Of a stretch of 64,000 nt of DNA, positions 42,281-51,393 are shown in pieces (position 1 is the stretch's first letter; each line of letters opens with the position of its first letter). The position numbers and the translations under genes were made by a program. The stretch covers positions 1-64,000 of the forward strand of contig JADBYT010000014.1 in assembly GCA_020402865.1 (NCBI GenBank), in the 5' to 3' direction. Below the pieces are notes generated by a model. That model was not told where the DNA came from. It did not search any database and saw nothing but the letters and a program-made list of their open reading frames with translations. The stretch comes from Bacteroidota bacterium (GTDB lineage: Bacteria > Bacteroidota > Bacteroidia > Palsa-965).

Positions 42281-44722
42281 ATGGAGATTGCTGAAACGGC
42301 TGCGGCCACTGCCTGCTATCATTGCGGCGAAGACCTGAAGGGGAGCACCCTGAAACTTGATAACCGCGCTTTTTGCTGCGAAGGCTGCAAAACGGTTTAT
42401 GAGATTCTCTCGCAAAACAACATGGCCGATTATTACCGGCTCAACGCCAATCCGGGCAAAAACGGGAAGGATGCTGAAACGGTGCGCGAAAAATATGCCT
42501 GGCTTGACGATTCTCAACTCGCGCGCGAGCTGATACAGTTTACCGATGGCGATATTTCCACCATTACGTTTCAGGTGCCGGCCATTCATTGCAGTTCGTG
42601 CATCTGGCTGCTGGAGAATTTGTGGAAACTGCATCCGGGCGTGGTGCGCACACAGGTAAACTTTCTGCGCCGCGAAGCACACGTTACCTTCCGCGAAAAA
42701 AGCATCAGCCTGCGGCAGCTTTGCGAATTGCTGCACCGCATCGGCTATCCGCCCGATTTGCGCGCAGGCAGCACCACACAGGCCGCACAGCCGCATACAC
42801 AGCGGCATTGGTTTTACCGGCTTGGCGTGGCGTTTTTCTGTTTCGGCAATATCATGCTGCTGAGCTTTCCCGAATATTTCGGCGTGGATGCGCTGGCCGA
42901 ATCGGAATACCGTAATTTCTTTGGTTACCTCAACTTCCTGCTTTCGCTGCCGGTGCTGCTTTACAGCTCGTCGATCTTTTTCCGCTCGGCATGGAGCGGG
43001 CTGCGCAGCGGTGTGGTGAATATGGATGTGCCCATTGTGCTGGGCATACTGGTGATGTTTCTGCGCAGCAGCTGGGAAATTTTCTCGCACACCGGCGCGG
43101 GCTACATGGATACGCTGGCCAGCCTTGTGTTTCTGATGCTCATTGGCCGATTGTTTCAAAACAAAACTTACGACCGCCTTTCGTTTGAGCGCGATTACAA
43201 ATCGTATTTCCCGATGGCCGTAACCATTTTGCGCCACGGCAGCGAAACAAGCATTCCGGTAGCCAGCATCCGCAAAGGCGACCGCCTGCTCATACGCAGC
43301 GAAGAACTGCTACCGGCCGACAGCATACTTATGCAGGGACAGGCGTGCATGGATTACAGTTTTGTAACCGGCGAAAGTGCCCCGGCCGAAAAGGTAGCGG
43401 GCGAAATATTATATGCAGGCGGCCGGCAAAAAGGCAGCGCCATTGAAGTGGAAGTAATACGCGAAGTGTCGCAAAGCTACCTCACCCGCCTGTGGAACGA
43501 TGCCGCATTCCGTAAAGCCGAAACGCACGATGTAACTTCGATGGCAGGGCGTATCAGCAAAACATTCACGTTTGTGGTTTTGGCCATTGCAGCCGGTGCC
43601 GCACTCTACTGGTTCAGCAGCGATGCACACCGCTCGCTCAATGCGTTTACGGCTGTACTTATTATTACGTGTCCTTGCGCACTGGCCATTTCATCGCCGT
43701 TTACGCTTGGCAATATGCTGCGGCTTTTTGGCCGCAAGCGTATTTACCTCAAAAACACCGCCGTGGTGGAAACACTGGCCGGAATTGATACGGTGATTTT
43801 CGACAAAACCGGCACCATGACACAAAGCGGCGATACCGGTGTGCAGTGGGAAGGCGATGAATTGAACGACGAAGAACTTGCCGCAGTGCGCGCACTGGCA
43901 CGGCAGTCGGGCCACCCGCTGAGTCAGAAACTTTATGCGGGCACGCAAAGTGGTGTACTGCCCGGCATTACTTCGTTTGCCGAACACACAGGCAAAGGCG
44001 TGCAAGGTGTGGCAAACGGACTTAATGTAAAACTTGGCGCAGCCTCGTTTGCCGCGCCGGGTTATGCCACACAGGCCGAAGCGAAAACGGCGGCTGTATA
44101 TATAGGTATAAACGGAACACTCCGTGGCCGTTTTCTGTTTGGCAACCGCTACCGCAACGGCCTCACTGATCTGGTGCAGGAACTGCGCGGAAAGTACACA
44201 CTGGGCGTGCTTTCGGGCGATAACAATGCCGAAGCGGGCTACATTACCGCGCTTTTTGGCCGCGATGTGCTTGTACGTTTCAATCAATCGCCGGCTGATA
44301 AACTGGCCGCGGTGCGCGAACTCCAGCAGCAGGGCCGCAAAGTACTCATGATCGGCGACGGACTAAACGATGCCGGTGCGCTCAAGCAGAGCGATGCGGG
44401 CCTGAGTATTTCAGACGACATCAACAATTTTTCGCCGGCGTGCGACGGGATTGTGGATGCGCTGGTGTTCAGGCATATTCCCGCGCTGCTGCATTCGGCC
44501 CGCAAAGGGCGGCGCATACTCATGGCCAGTTTCGGTCTTTCATTCCTCTACAACATTGTGGGATTATGGTTTGCCGTGCAGGGCAATTTATCGCCGCTGG
44601 TGGCTGCCGTGCTTATGCCGGTGAGTTCGGTAACCATCATTCTGTTTACCACAATCGCATCGCGCATAAACGTGCTGCGTTCACTTTCGGATGCGCCCGA
44701 TGCAACGTCTGTTGAACAATAA
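42281..44722 (+). CDS. ccoI: Copper-translocating P-type ATPase CcoI/FixI for cbb3 oxidase assembly
   Basis: 813 residues. A Cys-rich N-terminal metal-binding segment (CYHCGED at 12-18, FCCEGCKTVYEIL around 31-43) precedes an HMA domain with CSSC near 105-110 (AIHCSSCIWLLENL). Then come eight predicted helices, TGES (VTGESAPAEK), the membrane CPC (CPCALAISSPF), the phosphorylation loop DKTGTMT and the hinge GDGLNDAGAL. This layout is that of CcoI/FixI, which exports copper towards the periplasm for the oxidase CuB site. It starts a run of genes for cbb3 oxidase in the order ccoI-S-NO-Q-P-G-H. Confidence 0.93.
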   Translation: MEIAETAAATACYHCGEDLKGSTLKLDNRAFCCEGCKTVYEILSQNNMADYYRLNANPGKNGKDAETVREKYAWLDDSQLARELIQFTDGDISTITFQVPAIHCSSCIWLLENLWKLHPGVVRTQVNFLRREAHVTFREKSISLRQLCELLHRIGYPPDLRAGSTTQAAQPHTQRHWFYRLGVAFFCFGNIMLLSFPEYFGVDALAESEYRNFFGYLNFLLSLPVLLYSSSIFFRSAWSGLRSGVVNMDVPIVLGILVMFLRSSWEIFSHTGAGYMDTLASLVFLMLIGRLFQNKTYDRLSFERDYKSYFPMAVTILRHGSETSIPVASIRKGDRLLIRSEELLPADSILMQGQACMDYSFVTGESAPAEKVAGEILYAGGRQKGSAIEVEVIREVSQSYLTRLWNDAAFRKAETHDVTSMAGRISKTFTFVVLAIAAGAALYWFSSDAHRSLNAFTAVLIITCPCALAISSPFTLGNMLRLFGRKRIYLKNTAVVETLAGIDTVIFDKTGTMTQSGDTGVQWEGDELNDEELAAVRALARQSGHPLSQKLYAGTQSGVLPGITSFAEHTGKGVQGVANGLNVKLGAASFAAPGYATQAEAKTAAVYIGINGTLRGRFLFGNRYRNGLTDLVQELRGKYTLGVLSGDNNAEAGYITALFGRDVLVRFNQSPADKLAAVRELQQQGRKVLMIGDGLNDAGALKQSDAGLSISDDINNFSPACDGIVDALVFRHIPALLHSARKGRRILMASFGLSFLYNIVGLWFAVQGNLSPLVAAVLMPVSSVTIILFTTIASRINVLRSLSDAPDATSVEQ

Positions 44723-44764
44723 ACAGATAAAGCTGAACACAAAATCACACGCATGAATATTCCT

Positions 44765-44799
44765 GATGAGCGTCATATAAGGCTATGACTCCGCTCATC
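44765..44799 (+). promoter_or_regulatory. Hairpin with FNR-like half site between ccoI and ccoS
   Basis: GATGAGC-GTCATA pairs with TATGAC-(TCC)-GCTCATC around a 6-base loop. The left flank CTGATGAGCGTCAT also fits a relaxed CRP/FNR palindrome (TTGAT-N4-ATCAA) at 7 of 10 positions. It could be an attenuator in the RNA or an operator in the DNA for the adjacent CRP-type regulator. The 125-bp gap here is the longest inside the cco run. Confidence 0.35.
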
Positions 44800-44847
44800 G
44801 TTAACAGACTTTAAGAAACGGAATTTTACCGCGAAAAGAAAAGAGCC

Positions 44848-45060
44848 ATGAGTGTATTATTTGTACTGATAGGAGCGAGTGTGCTGGTGGCCGGAGCGTT
44901 TTTGTTTGCCTTTATCCGCAGTGTACGCACCGGACAATACGACGATCAGTACACCCCTTCGGTGCGCATGCTTTTCGATGAACCATCGGGCATTGCATCA
45001 TCCACCCAACAAAGTAAAACCAACGGAGAGGCCCCCACCGCTGAACCGAACAACCACTGA
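44848..45060 (+). CDS. ccoS: Cytochrome oxidase maturation protein CcoS
   Basis: 70 residues, one N-terminal transmembrane helix (VLFVLIGASVLVAGAFLFAFI), then RTGQYDDQYTPSVRML. The helix followed by the short 'G-Q-Y/F-D-D' motif is diagnostic of CcoS, needed to insert haem and copper into CcoN. It is directly upstream of ccoNO. Confidence 0.9.
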   Translation: MSVLFVLIGASVLVAGAFLFAFIRSVRTGQYDDQYTPSVRMLFDEPSGIASSTQQSKTNGEAPTAEPNNH

Positions 45061-45077
45061 TAACAGAACCTGAGTTT

Positions 45078-47267
45078 ATGGAACACGCCGCAGAAACGGA
45101 TCTTCACAAGCCACTGGCAGAGAAATTTGCCTACGACAACAAGATTGTCAAAATGTTTGCCTACGCTACCATGCTTTGGGGCGTGGTAGGTATGCTGGCC
45201 GGGCTTTATGCAGCGCTTGCGCTGGTTTATCCCTCGTTGAATTTAGGAATAGCCCAAACCTCCTTTGGCCGGGTTCGTCCGCTGCACACCAATGCAGTAA
45301 TTTTTGCATTTGTGGGTAACGGAATTTTTATGGGCGTGTACTACTCGCTTCAGCGTTTGTGCAAAGCCCGCATGTTCAGCGATATGCTGAGCAAAATACA
45401 TTTCTGGGGCTGGCAGCTCATTATTGTGCTTGCAGCCGTTACACTGCTCTGGGGCTACACCACCGGTAAGGAATATGCCGAACTTGAATGGCCTATTGAT
45501 ATTCTGATTACGCTCATCTGGGTGGTGTTTGGCTGGAACATGTTTGGCACCATCATCAAACGTCGTGAGCGCCATCTGTATGTGGCTATCTGGTTTTACA
45601 TTGCCACGTTTGTTACAGTGGCCATGCTGCACATTGTAAACTCATTTGAGCTTCCTATTTCACTGCTTAAAAGTTATTCGTGGTATGCCGGTGTGCAGGA
45701 TGCGCTTGTGCAGTGGTGGTATGGCCACAATGCGGTAGCGTTCTTTCTCACCACGCCTTATCTGGGTCTGATGTATTACTTCATTCCCAAAGTGGCCAAC
45801 CGTCCGGTTTACTCGTACCGTCTTTCCATTATTCACTTCTGGGCACTTATTTTTCTTTACATCTGGGCCGGTCCGCACCACCTGCTCTACTCTACACTTC
45901 CCGACTGGGCACAATCACTTGGTGTAGTTTTTTCAGTAATGCTCATTGCGCCGTCGTGGGGTGGTATGATTAATGGTTTGCTTACGCTGCGCGGTGTGTG
46001 GGATAAAGTGCGTGAAGATGTGGTGCTGAAGTTTCTGGTGGTGGCGGTAACGGCTTACGGTATGGCCACATTTGAAGGACCGATGCTTTCGCTGAAAAAC
46101 GTAAACGCCATTGCCCACTTTACCGACTGGATTGTGGCACACGTACACGTAGGCGCTCTTGGCTGGAATGGTTTCCTCACCTTTGGTATTCTCTACTGGC
46201 TTGTTCCGAAAATGTGGGGCACCACGCTGTGGTCGAAAAAGCTGGCCGGCTGGCACTTCTGGCTGGGCACACTGGGCATTCTGTTCTACGCCATCCCGAT
46301 GTACTGGGCTGGCTGGGTGCAGCACCTGATGTGGAAACAGTTTACGCCCGACGGACGTTTGCTTTACCCCAACTTTCTCGAAACCGTTACGCAGCTGGCG
46401 CCTATGTATATGATGCGCGCACTTGGCGGTACACTTTATCTGGCCGGTGCAGTGATGATGGTGGTAAACCTTATTAAGACTGCCAAGTCAGGCAAATTTA
46501 TTCCCGAAGAAAGTGCCGAAGCTCCTGCGCTTGCCAAAAACTATCGTTTGCATGGCAATGAACACTGGCACCGCGCTATTGAACGCCGTCCGGTACAATT
46601 CCTCATACTCAGTCTGGTCATTGTAGGTATTGGCGGTATTCTTGAGCTTGTGCCCACATTCCTTGTAAAATCAAACGTGCCCACCATTTCAAGTGTGAAA
46701 CCTTACACCCCGCTCGAACTGCATGGACGCGATATCTATGTGCGCGAAGGCTGCTACGTGTGTCACTCACAGCTCATCCGTCCGTTCCGTTTCGAAACCG
46801 TGCGTTACGGCGATTATTCGAAAGCCGGTGAGTTTGTGTATGACCATCCGTTCCAGTGGGGCTCAAAACGCACCGGTCCTGATCTGGCGCGTGAAGGTGT
46901 GGGCAACAACAAGAAATCGAACCTGTGGCACTACAACCACCTTGCCGATCCGGGATATATCTCGCAGGGTTCCATTATGCCGAGCTATATCTGGCTGCTG
47001 AATGATGAACTGGATACAAGCACCACGGCAGCCAAAATCAGAGCCATGCAAACACTTGGCGTGCCATATGCCGAAGGATACGATGCAAAGGCCAACGCCG
47101 ATGTACGTGCACAGGAGAATGAGATTTATGCAGACCTGATGAAAGACGAGGAAAAGCTGCTGCCCAGCGAAGGCACCGGCCCGAACCGTGAAGTAATTGC
47201 TGTAATCGCTTACCTGCAACGGCTCGGCAGGGATCTCGAAGCCGGAAAATCAGCCGAAAAGAAATAA
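45078..47267 (+). CDS. ccoNO: Fused cbb3 cytochrome oxidase subunits I and II (CcoNO)
   Basis: 729 residues. Residues 1 to about 480 are CcoN, a 12-helix haem-copper oxidase subunit: HTNAVIFAFVGNG, the CuB/haem histidines in WWYGHNAVAFF and GPHHLLYS, HFTDWIVAHVHVGALGWNG. From about 500 a CcoO-type domain follows with one anchor helix and a single haem c site CYVCH at about 558-562 (REGCYVCHSQLIRPFR). The fused gene is common in Bacteroidota, whereas proteobacteria keep ccoN and ccoO separate. The enzyme reduces O2 at low concentration and pumps protons. The next gene starts 4 bp later. Confidence 0.95.
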   Translation: MEHAAETDLHKPLAEKFAYDNKIVKMFAYATMLWGVVGMLAGLYAALALVYPSLNLGIAQTSFGRVRPLHTNAVIFAFVGNGIFMGVYYSLQRLCKARMFSDMLSKIHFWGWQLIIVLAAVTLLWGYTTGKEYAELEWPIDILITLIWVVFGWNMFGTIIKRRERHLYVAIWFYIATFVTVAMLHIVNSFELPISLLKSYSWYAGVQDALVQWWYGHNAVAFFLTTPYLGLMYYFIPKVANRPVYSYRLSIIHFWALIFLYIWAGPHHLLYSTLPDWAQSLGVVFSVMLIAPSWGGMINGLLTLRGVWDKVREDVVLKFLVVAVTAYGMATFEGPMLSLKNVNAIAHFTDWIVAHVHVGALGWNGFLTFGILYWLVPKMWGTTLWSKKLAGWHFWLGTLGILFYAIPMYWAGWVQHLMWKQFTPDGRLLYPNFLETVTQLAPMYMMRALGGTLYLAGAVMMVVNLIKTAKSGKFIPEESAEAPALAKNYRLHGNEHWHRAIERRPVQFLILSLVIVGIGGILELVPTFLVKSNVPTISSVKPYTPLELHGRDIYVREGCYVCHSQLIRPFRFETVRYGDYSKAGEFVYDHPFQWGSKRTGPDLAREGVGNNKKSNLWHYNHLADPGYISQGSIMPSYIWLLNDELDTSTTAAKIRAMQTLGVPYAEGYDAKANADVRAQENEIYADLMKDEEKLLPSEGTGPNREVIAVIAYLQRLGRDLEAGKSAEKK

Positions 47268-47270
47268 GCC

Positions 47271-47474
47271 ATGAAATTTTCCAGCTACCTCGAAACGATC
47301 ACCGGTGTGGGCATATTCCCGCTGCTTTCGCTGCTCATGTTTGTACTGTTTTTTACAGTAGTGGCCATGTGGGCATTCAAAGCCGAAAAGAAAATGATCG
47401 ATTCAATGAAACAACTTCCGCTGGATAATGCGGAAAATACAACTGCCGATAATCATCAATCAGACCGCGTATGA
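47271..47474 (+). CDS. ccoQ: CcoQ-like small oxidase subunit
   Basis: 67 residues with one helix (GIFPLLSLLMFVLFFTVVAMWAF) and a charged tail. Position between ccoNO and ccoP and size match CcoQ, a minor cbb3 subunit that stabilises the complex. Its stop overlaps the ccoP start (ATGA). Confidence 0.8.
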   Translation: MKFSSYLETITGVGIFPLLSLLMFVLFFTVVAMWAFKAEKKMIDSMKQLPLDNAENTTADNHQSDRV

Positions 47475-48745
47475 CCACCACTCTCACCACCCGGCGTTGG
47501 TTTATTGCCGTAAGCCTTCTGTTCACAGCGGTATCAGCCAGTGCGGCTGATGCAGTGCCCGCAGCTGCAGGCACAACAGAAAACGTGGAAGTATCTGTTT
47601 TCTCAAATACATTGTTTAATACACTGCTCACCGTGAGCATACTGATGCTGCTCGTAATAATTGGTCTTGCGCAGATGCTTCAGGGAGCCGCCCGTTTTCA
47701 TCTTGCCAAATCTAAAAATACGCCCCCTTCGCCCAACAGCGGCGAAGCTAAACACACAGGCAGCGGGACAGTTACCGGTATTGCCTTGCTTGCCAGCCTG
47801 TTGCTGCCTGTGTTATCTTCGGCTCAGGATGCAGCAGCCAGTGCGGCAGCAGAAACAGAACTTAAAGTGCCTGATTTTCCCGACAGCATCGGAGGTTTGG
47901 ATATCGGCGTGTTCTTCTTCATGATTAGCATTATTCTGGTTGAGGTAATTGTGGCCTACGTGCTCTGGGGTGCCGGCATGAAGCTGATTGTAAGCGAGGA
48001 AGAAAAAGCACGCCGCAAAACCGCAAAAGCGGCTAAAGCCGCCAAAGCCGCTCCCGCATTTATCGAAACACTCAATGCTTCTGTTTCTATTGAAGACGAA
48101 CAAACCATTATGCTCGATCATGAGTACGATGGTATCCGCGAGCTCGACAACAACCTGCCGCCGTGGTGGAAATACGGGTTCTACCTCACCATCGTATTCT
48201 CTGTAGTGTACCTTGTTCACTACCACGTAAGTAAAACAGGCCCGCTTCAGGATGAAGAATATACACTTCAGGTAGAAGAAGGTGCCCGCCAGCTTGCCGA
48301 GTATCGAAAAACTGCCGCAAATCTGGTGGATGAAACGAATGTAACCCTGCTTACTTCGGCCGACAGTATTGGCACCGGACAAAAGATTTTTGTGCAGAAA
48401 TGCGCGGCCTGCCACGGCCAGAAAGGCGAAGGTCTTGTGGGGCCAAACTTTACCGATAACTACTGGCTGCATGGCGGCGACATCAAGAGTGTGTTTACAA
48501 CCGTGAAATACGGTGTAACCAACAAAGGCATGCAGGCCTGGCAAAACGATCTTTCGGCTTCCGAAATGCAACAGGTTAGCAGCTACATTCTGAGTATTGC
48601 CGGAACAAACGTAGCCGGAGGCAAAGCCCCGGAAGGCACTATTTACAATCCGAAAGGCACACCGGCAGCTGATTCTACAGCCACGCCTGCTGTCGATTCG
48701 CTCAAAACCGATTCCGCGAAAACTGTCAGTAAACAAGTAAAATAA
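47471..48745 (+). CDS. ccoP: Cytochrome c subunit III of cbb3 oxidase (CcoP), single haem
   Basis: 424 residues. It has a signal-like start and extra N-terminal hydrophobic segments (about 45-70 and 95-115), then the CcoP anchor helices and the conserved YDGIRELDNNLPPWW at about 220-235. One haem c site CAACH at about 311-315 (FVQKCAACHGQKGEG) has its axial Met likely in NKGMQAW. Proteobacterial CcoP carries two CxxCH sites; only one is here. The C-terminus is an Ala/Pro/Thr-rich tail. It passes electrons from soluble cytochromes to CcoO. Confidence 0.92.
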   Translation: MTTTLTTRRWFIAVSLLFTAVSASAADAVPAAAGTTENVEVSVFSNTLFNTLLTVSILMLLVIIGLAQMLQGAARFHLAKSKNTPPSPNSGEAKHTGSGTVTGIALLASLLLPVLSSAQDAAASAAAETELKVPDFPDSIGGLDIGVFFFMISIILVEVIVAYVLWGAGMKLIVSEEEKARRKTAKAAKAAKAAPAFIETLNASVSIEDEQTIMLDHEYDGIRELDNNLPPWWKYGFYLTIVFSVVYLVHYHVSKTGPLQDEEYTLQVEEGARQLAEYRKTAANLVDETNVTLLTSADSIGTGQKIFVQKCAACHGQKGEGLVGPNFTDNYWLHGGDIKSVFTTVKYGVTNKGMQAWQNDLSASEMQQVSSYILSIAGTNVAGGKAPEGTIYNPKGTPAADSTATPAVDSLKTDSAKTVSKQVK

Positions 48746-48753
48746 TACTCAGT

Positions 48754-50178
48754 ATGTCCACAGAACAACAGAAAGAAAAGGTGCAGATGGACGAATCGTT
48801 CAGGGACAGTATTGCCACCATTGATGAGAAGGGTAAGAGGGTGTGGATGTTTCCGCAGCAACCCTCCGGACGTTACTACAACCTCCGCACACTCTTTACC
48901 TTCTTTTATCTGGTTGTATTTTTTACACTTCCGTTTATTTATGTGGACGGACATCCGCTGTTCGAATTCAATGTAATTGAACGGCGGTTCATCTTTTTCG
49001 GCGAAATTTTCTGGCCGCAGGATTTCTTCATCTTCGTAATTGGTATGCTCACCTTTATGGTGTTCATAATTGTGTTTACGGTGGCGTTCGGGCGAATATT
49101 CTGTGGCTGGGCCTGTCCGCAAACAGTTTTTCTTGAAATGGTTTTCCGCCGCATCGAATACTGGATAGACGGTGATTTCAACGAACAGAAAAAACTGCGC
49201 AAGATGTCGTGGACATCCGCAAAAATACGAAAGCGGGTACTCAAGCATGGCATCTATTTTCTGATTGCGTTTCTGATTGCCAATACGTTCCTTGCCTACA
49301 TCATCAGCTACAAAGAGTTATTCCGGATCATTGGCGAACCTTTGTCGATGCACTTTGGCGGCTTTGTGGCGATACTCATTTTTACAGGTGTGTTTTATGG
49401 CGTATTTGCCTGGTTCAGGGAACAGGCCTGTCTAATTGTTTGTCCCTACGGCCGTATGCAGGGCGTATTGCTCGACAAGCATTCGGTGGTGGTGGCCTAC
49501 GACTATGTGCGAGGCGAGCCGCGCGGAAAGTTTAAGAAGAACGAGGAAAAGTCACGTGGCGACTGTGTAGATTGCTTTCACTGTGTGCATGTATGCCCCA
49601 CCGGTATTGATATCCGCCACGGTACACAGCTTGAGTGTGTAAACTGCACGGCCTGCATTGATGCCTGCGACCATGTAATGGAAAAGCTCGACAAACCGAA
49701 AGGGCTGATCCGTTATGCTTCCGAAAGCGATATCCGCGAAGGCAAACGCACCCGCATCACGCCACGGAAAATTGGTTATTCCATTGTACTTACACTGCTC
49801 ACCGGTGTGCTGGTTACGCTGCTTCTTACCCGCTCCGACATGGAAACTACGGTGCTTCGCGCACAGGGACAAATTTTCCAGCGCCAGCCTGATCATCGCA
49901 TCAGCAACCTGTACAACCTGAAATTAGTAAACAAAACCACGCACGATATTCCGGTTACACTGAAACTCGAATCGCACAAAGGCGAAATAAAACTTGTAGG
50001 TGATCCGATTCTGCTCAAAGCCGAGTCGAACGGCGAGAAAGGTTTCTTTGTTATTCTCGACAGCATCAATATCAATCAGCGCAAGTCGAATGTGCTTATC
50101 GGAGTATATAACGGCGATAAAAAAGTAAAAACCGTGAAAGCCTCGTTCATCGCGCCGGCATCGGTTACGAAGCATTAA
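48754..50178 (+). CDS. ccoG: Cytochrome oxidase accessory protein CcoG (RdxA/FixG family)
   Basis: 474 residues, five or so transmembrane helices, with CGWACPQTVF (the CxxxCP motif) near residues 115-120, then a polyferredoxin segment CVDCFHCVHVCP and CVNCTACIDAC holding two [4Fe-4S] clusters. The C-terminus is an Ig-like periplasmic domain. CcoG reduces Cu(II) for delivery to the oxidase. It follows ccoP by 8 bp. Confidence 0.93.
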   Translation: MSTEQQKEKVQMDESFRDSIATIDEKGKRVWMFPQQPSGRYYNLRTLFTFFYLVVFFTLPFIYVDGHPLFEFNVIERRFIFFGEIFWPQDFFIFVIGMLTFMVFIIVFTVAFGRIFCGWACPQTVFLEMVFRRIEYWIDGDFNEQKKLRKMSWTSAKIRKRVLKHGIYFLIAFLIANTFLAYIISYKELFRIIGEPLSMHFGGFVAILIFTGVFYGVFAWFREQACLIVCPYGRMQGVLLDKHSVVVAYDYVRGEPRGKFKKNEEKSRGDCVDCFHCVHVCPTGIDIRHGTQLECVNCTACIDACDHVMEKLDKPKGLIRYASESDIREGKRTRITPRKIGYSIVLTLLTGVLVTLLLTRSDMETTVLRAQGQIFQRQPDHRISNLYNLKLVNKTTHDIPVTLKLESHKGEIKLVGDPILLKAESNGEKGFFVILDSININQRKSNVLIGVYNGDKKVKTVKASFIAPASVTKH

Positions 50179-50210
50179 CAATATATAAGCTCACTATAAA
50201 ACAACATACA

Positions 50211-50642
50211 ATGAACTGGGGATTGCGCATTGCACTTTTATATGGCGGCTTTGTAGCCGGAGTGGTGTTTATGGTGATTATGAGTTCGCGCCAGAAAATT
50301 GATCTGGTGCGCAAAGACTATTATGCTGCCGAGCTCAAACATCAGGACAGAATAGATGAAACGGCCAATGCAAATGCGTTATCGGAGAAGGTTACATTGA
50401 AGCATGCCGGTAAAGCAGTGGAAATTACATTCCCGGCTGAAATGAAAAACAAAGCTGTGAAAGGTACTGCTTTATTTTATCGTCCAAGTGATGCCCTGCT
50501 CGACCGCAGGTTTGAGCTGAAGCCCGATACCAGCGGCACACAGGTAATTACAGGCGATTTTACGCCGGGCATTTACAATGTGCAGATACAATGGACATGC
50601 GAAGGCAAAACCTATTATTCGGAAATTATTTTTACCTATTAA
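50211..50642 (+). CDS. ccoH: FixH/CcoH family protein
   Basis: 143 residues, an N-terminal membrane helix (IALLYGGFVAGVVFMVIM) and a periplasmic beta domain (VTLKHAGKAVEITFPAEM, FYRPSDALLDRRFELK, YNVQIQWTCEGKTYYSEI). This is the FixH/CcoH layout, an assembly factor of cbb3 oxidase. It lies 4 bp before the SafE-like gene. Confidence 0.85.
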   Translation: MNWGLRIALLYGGFVAGVVFMVIMSSRQKIDLVRKDYYAAELKHQDRIDETANANALSEKVTLKHAGKAVEITFPAEMKNKAVKGTALFYRPSDALLDRRFELKPDTSGTQVITGDFTPGIYNVQIQWTCEGKTYYSEIIFTY

Positions 50643-50646
50643 TGCC

Positions 50647-51381
50647 ATGATGATTGTATTGGCCGCATTGAGTTTGGGCTTTTTAGGCAGTTTCCACTGC
50701 GCCGGAATGTGCGGCCCCATTGCGCTCGCCCTGCCTGTGCATCACCGCAGCGCAGGCGGGCGCGTGGCCGGAATACTGATTTACAACATTGGCCGTGCCC
50801 TTACGTATGCGGCGCTGGGCGCTGTTTTCGGACTTGTGGGCAGTGGCTTTGCGATGGCCGGTTTTCAGCAGGCATTCAGCATTACCATTGGGGTGTTGAT
50901 GATTTTGTTTGCGCTGATGCCCGAACAACTGGCGTCGAAAATTACCGGTGTAAAACATTTGTTTCGCGGCTTCAATAAAATAAAGCAAAAGCTGGGCTAC
51001 CTGTTTCAGCAACGCAGTAACAAGGCGCTGCTGTTTACCGGATTGCTGAACGGACTTTTGCCTTGCGGCCTGGTCTATCTGGGCATTGCAGGCGCGGCAG
51101 CTACGGGTAATGTGTGGCAGGGCGCGTTGTTTATGGCGGCATTCGGGTTCGGTACCTTCCCGCTTATGATTTCCGTTTCTGCATTCAGTCAGTTTATCAC
51201 GCTGAATGTGCGCAACAAAATACGCCGCGCCATGCCTGTGGTAATTGCCGGCATGGGTTTACTGCTTATTCTTCGCGGCATGAACCTGGGTATTCCCTAC
51301 CTGAGTCCCGAAATTACACACACCGAACAAGGCACAGAAGCCTCGTGCTGCAAGCCCGACAGGCACCGCAGCCGCCACTGA
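50647..51381 (+). CDS. SafE/COG2836-type membrane protein linked to cbb3 assembly
   Basis: 244 residues from ATG 50647 (MMIVLAALSLGFLGSFHC); the longer frame from 50578 overlaps ccoH. It is related to DsbD-like and sulfite-exporter-labelled transporters: GSFHCAGMCGP near residue 15 and GLLNGLLPCGLVYLGIA near 145, with six helices. Genes of this family sit beside ccoGHIS in many bacteria and are thought to serve copper or thiol chemistry for the oxidase. The substrate is not shown by sequence. The C-terminal CC motif (EASCCKPD) may bind metal. Confidence 0.8.
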   Translation: MMIVLAALSLGFLGSFHCAGMCGPIALALPVHHRSAGGRVAGILIYNIGRALTYAALGAVFGLVGSGFAMAGFQQAFSITIGVLMILFALMPEQLASKITGVKHLFRGFNKIKQKLGYLFQQRSNKALLFTGLLNGLLPCGLVYLGIAGAAATGNVWQGALFMAAFGFGTFPLMISVSAFSQFITLNVRNKIRRAMPVVIAGMGLLLILRGMNLGIPYLSPEITHTEQGTEASCCKPDRHRSRH

Positions 51382-51393
51382 AGCACACTACAC

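Noticed and set aside
42200-43237. 345-residue open frame on the minus strand
   Set aside because: Antisense shadow of ccoI, and it runs into the ccoI promoter region.
47813-48736. 307-residue open frame on the minus strand
   Set aside because: Antisense shadow of ccoP, whose haem and CcoP motifs are clear.
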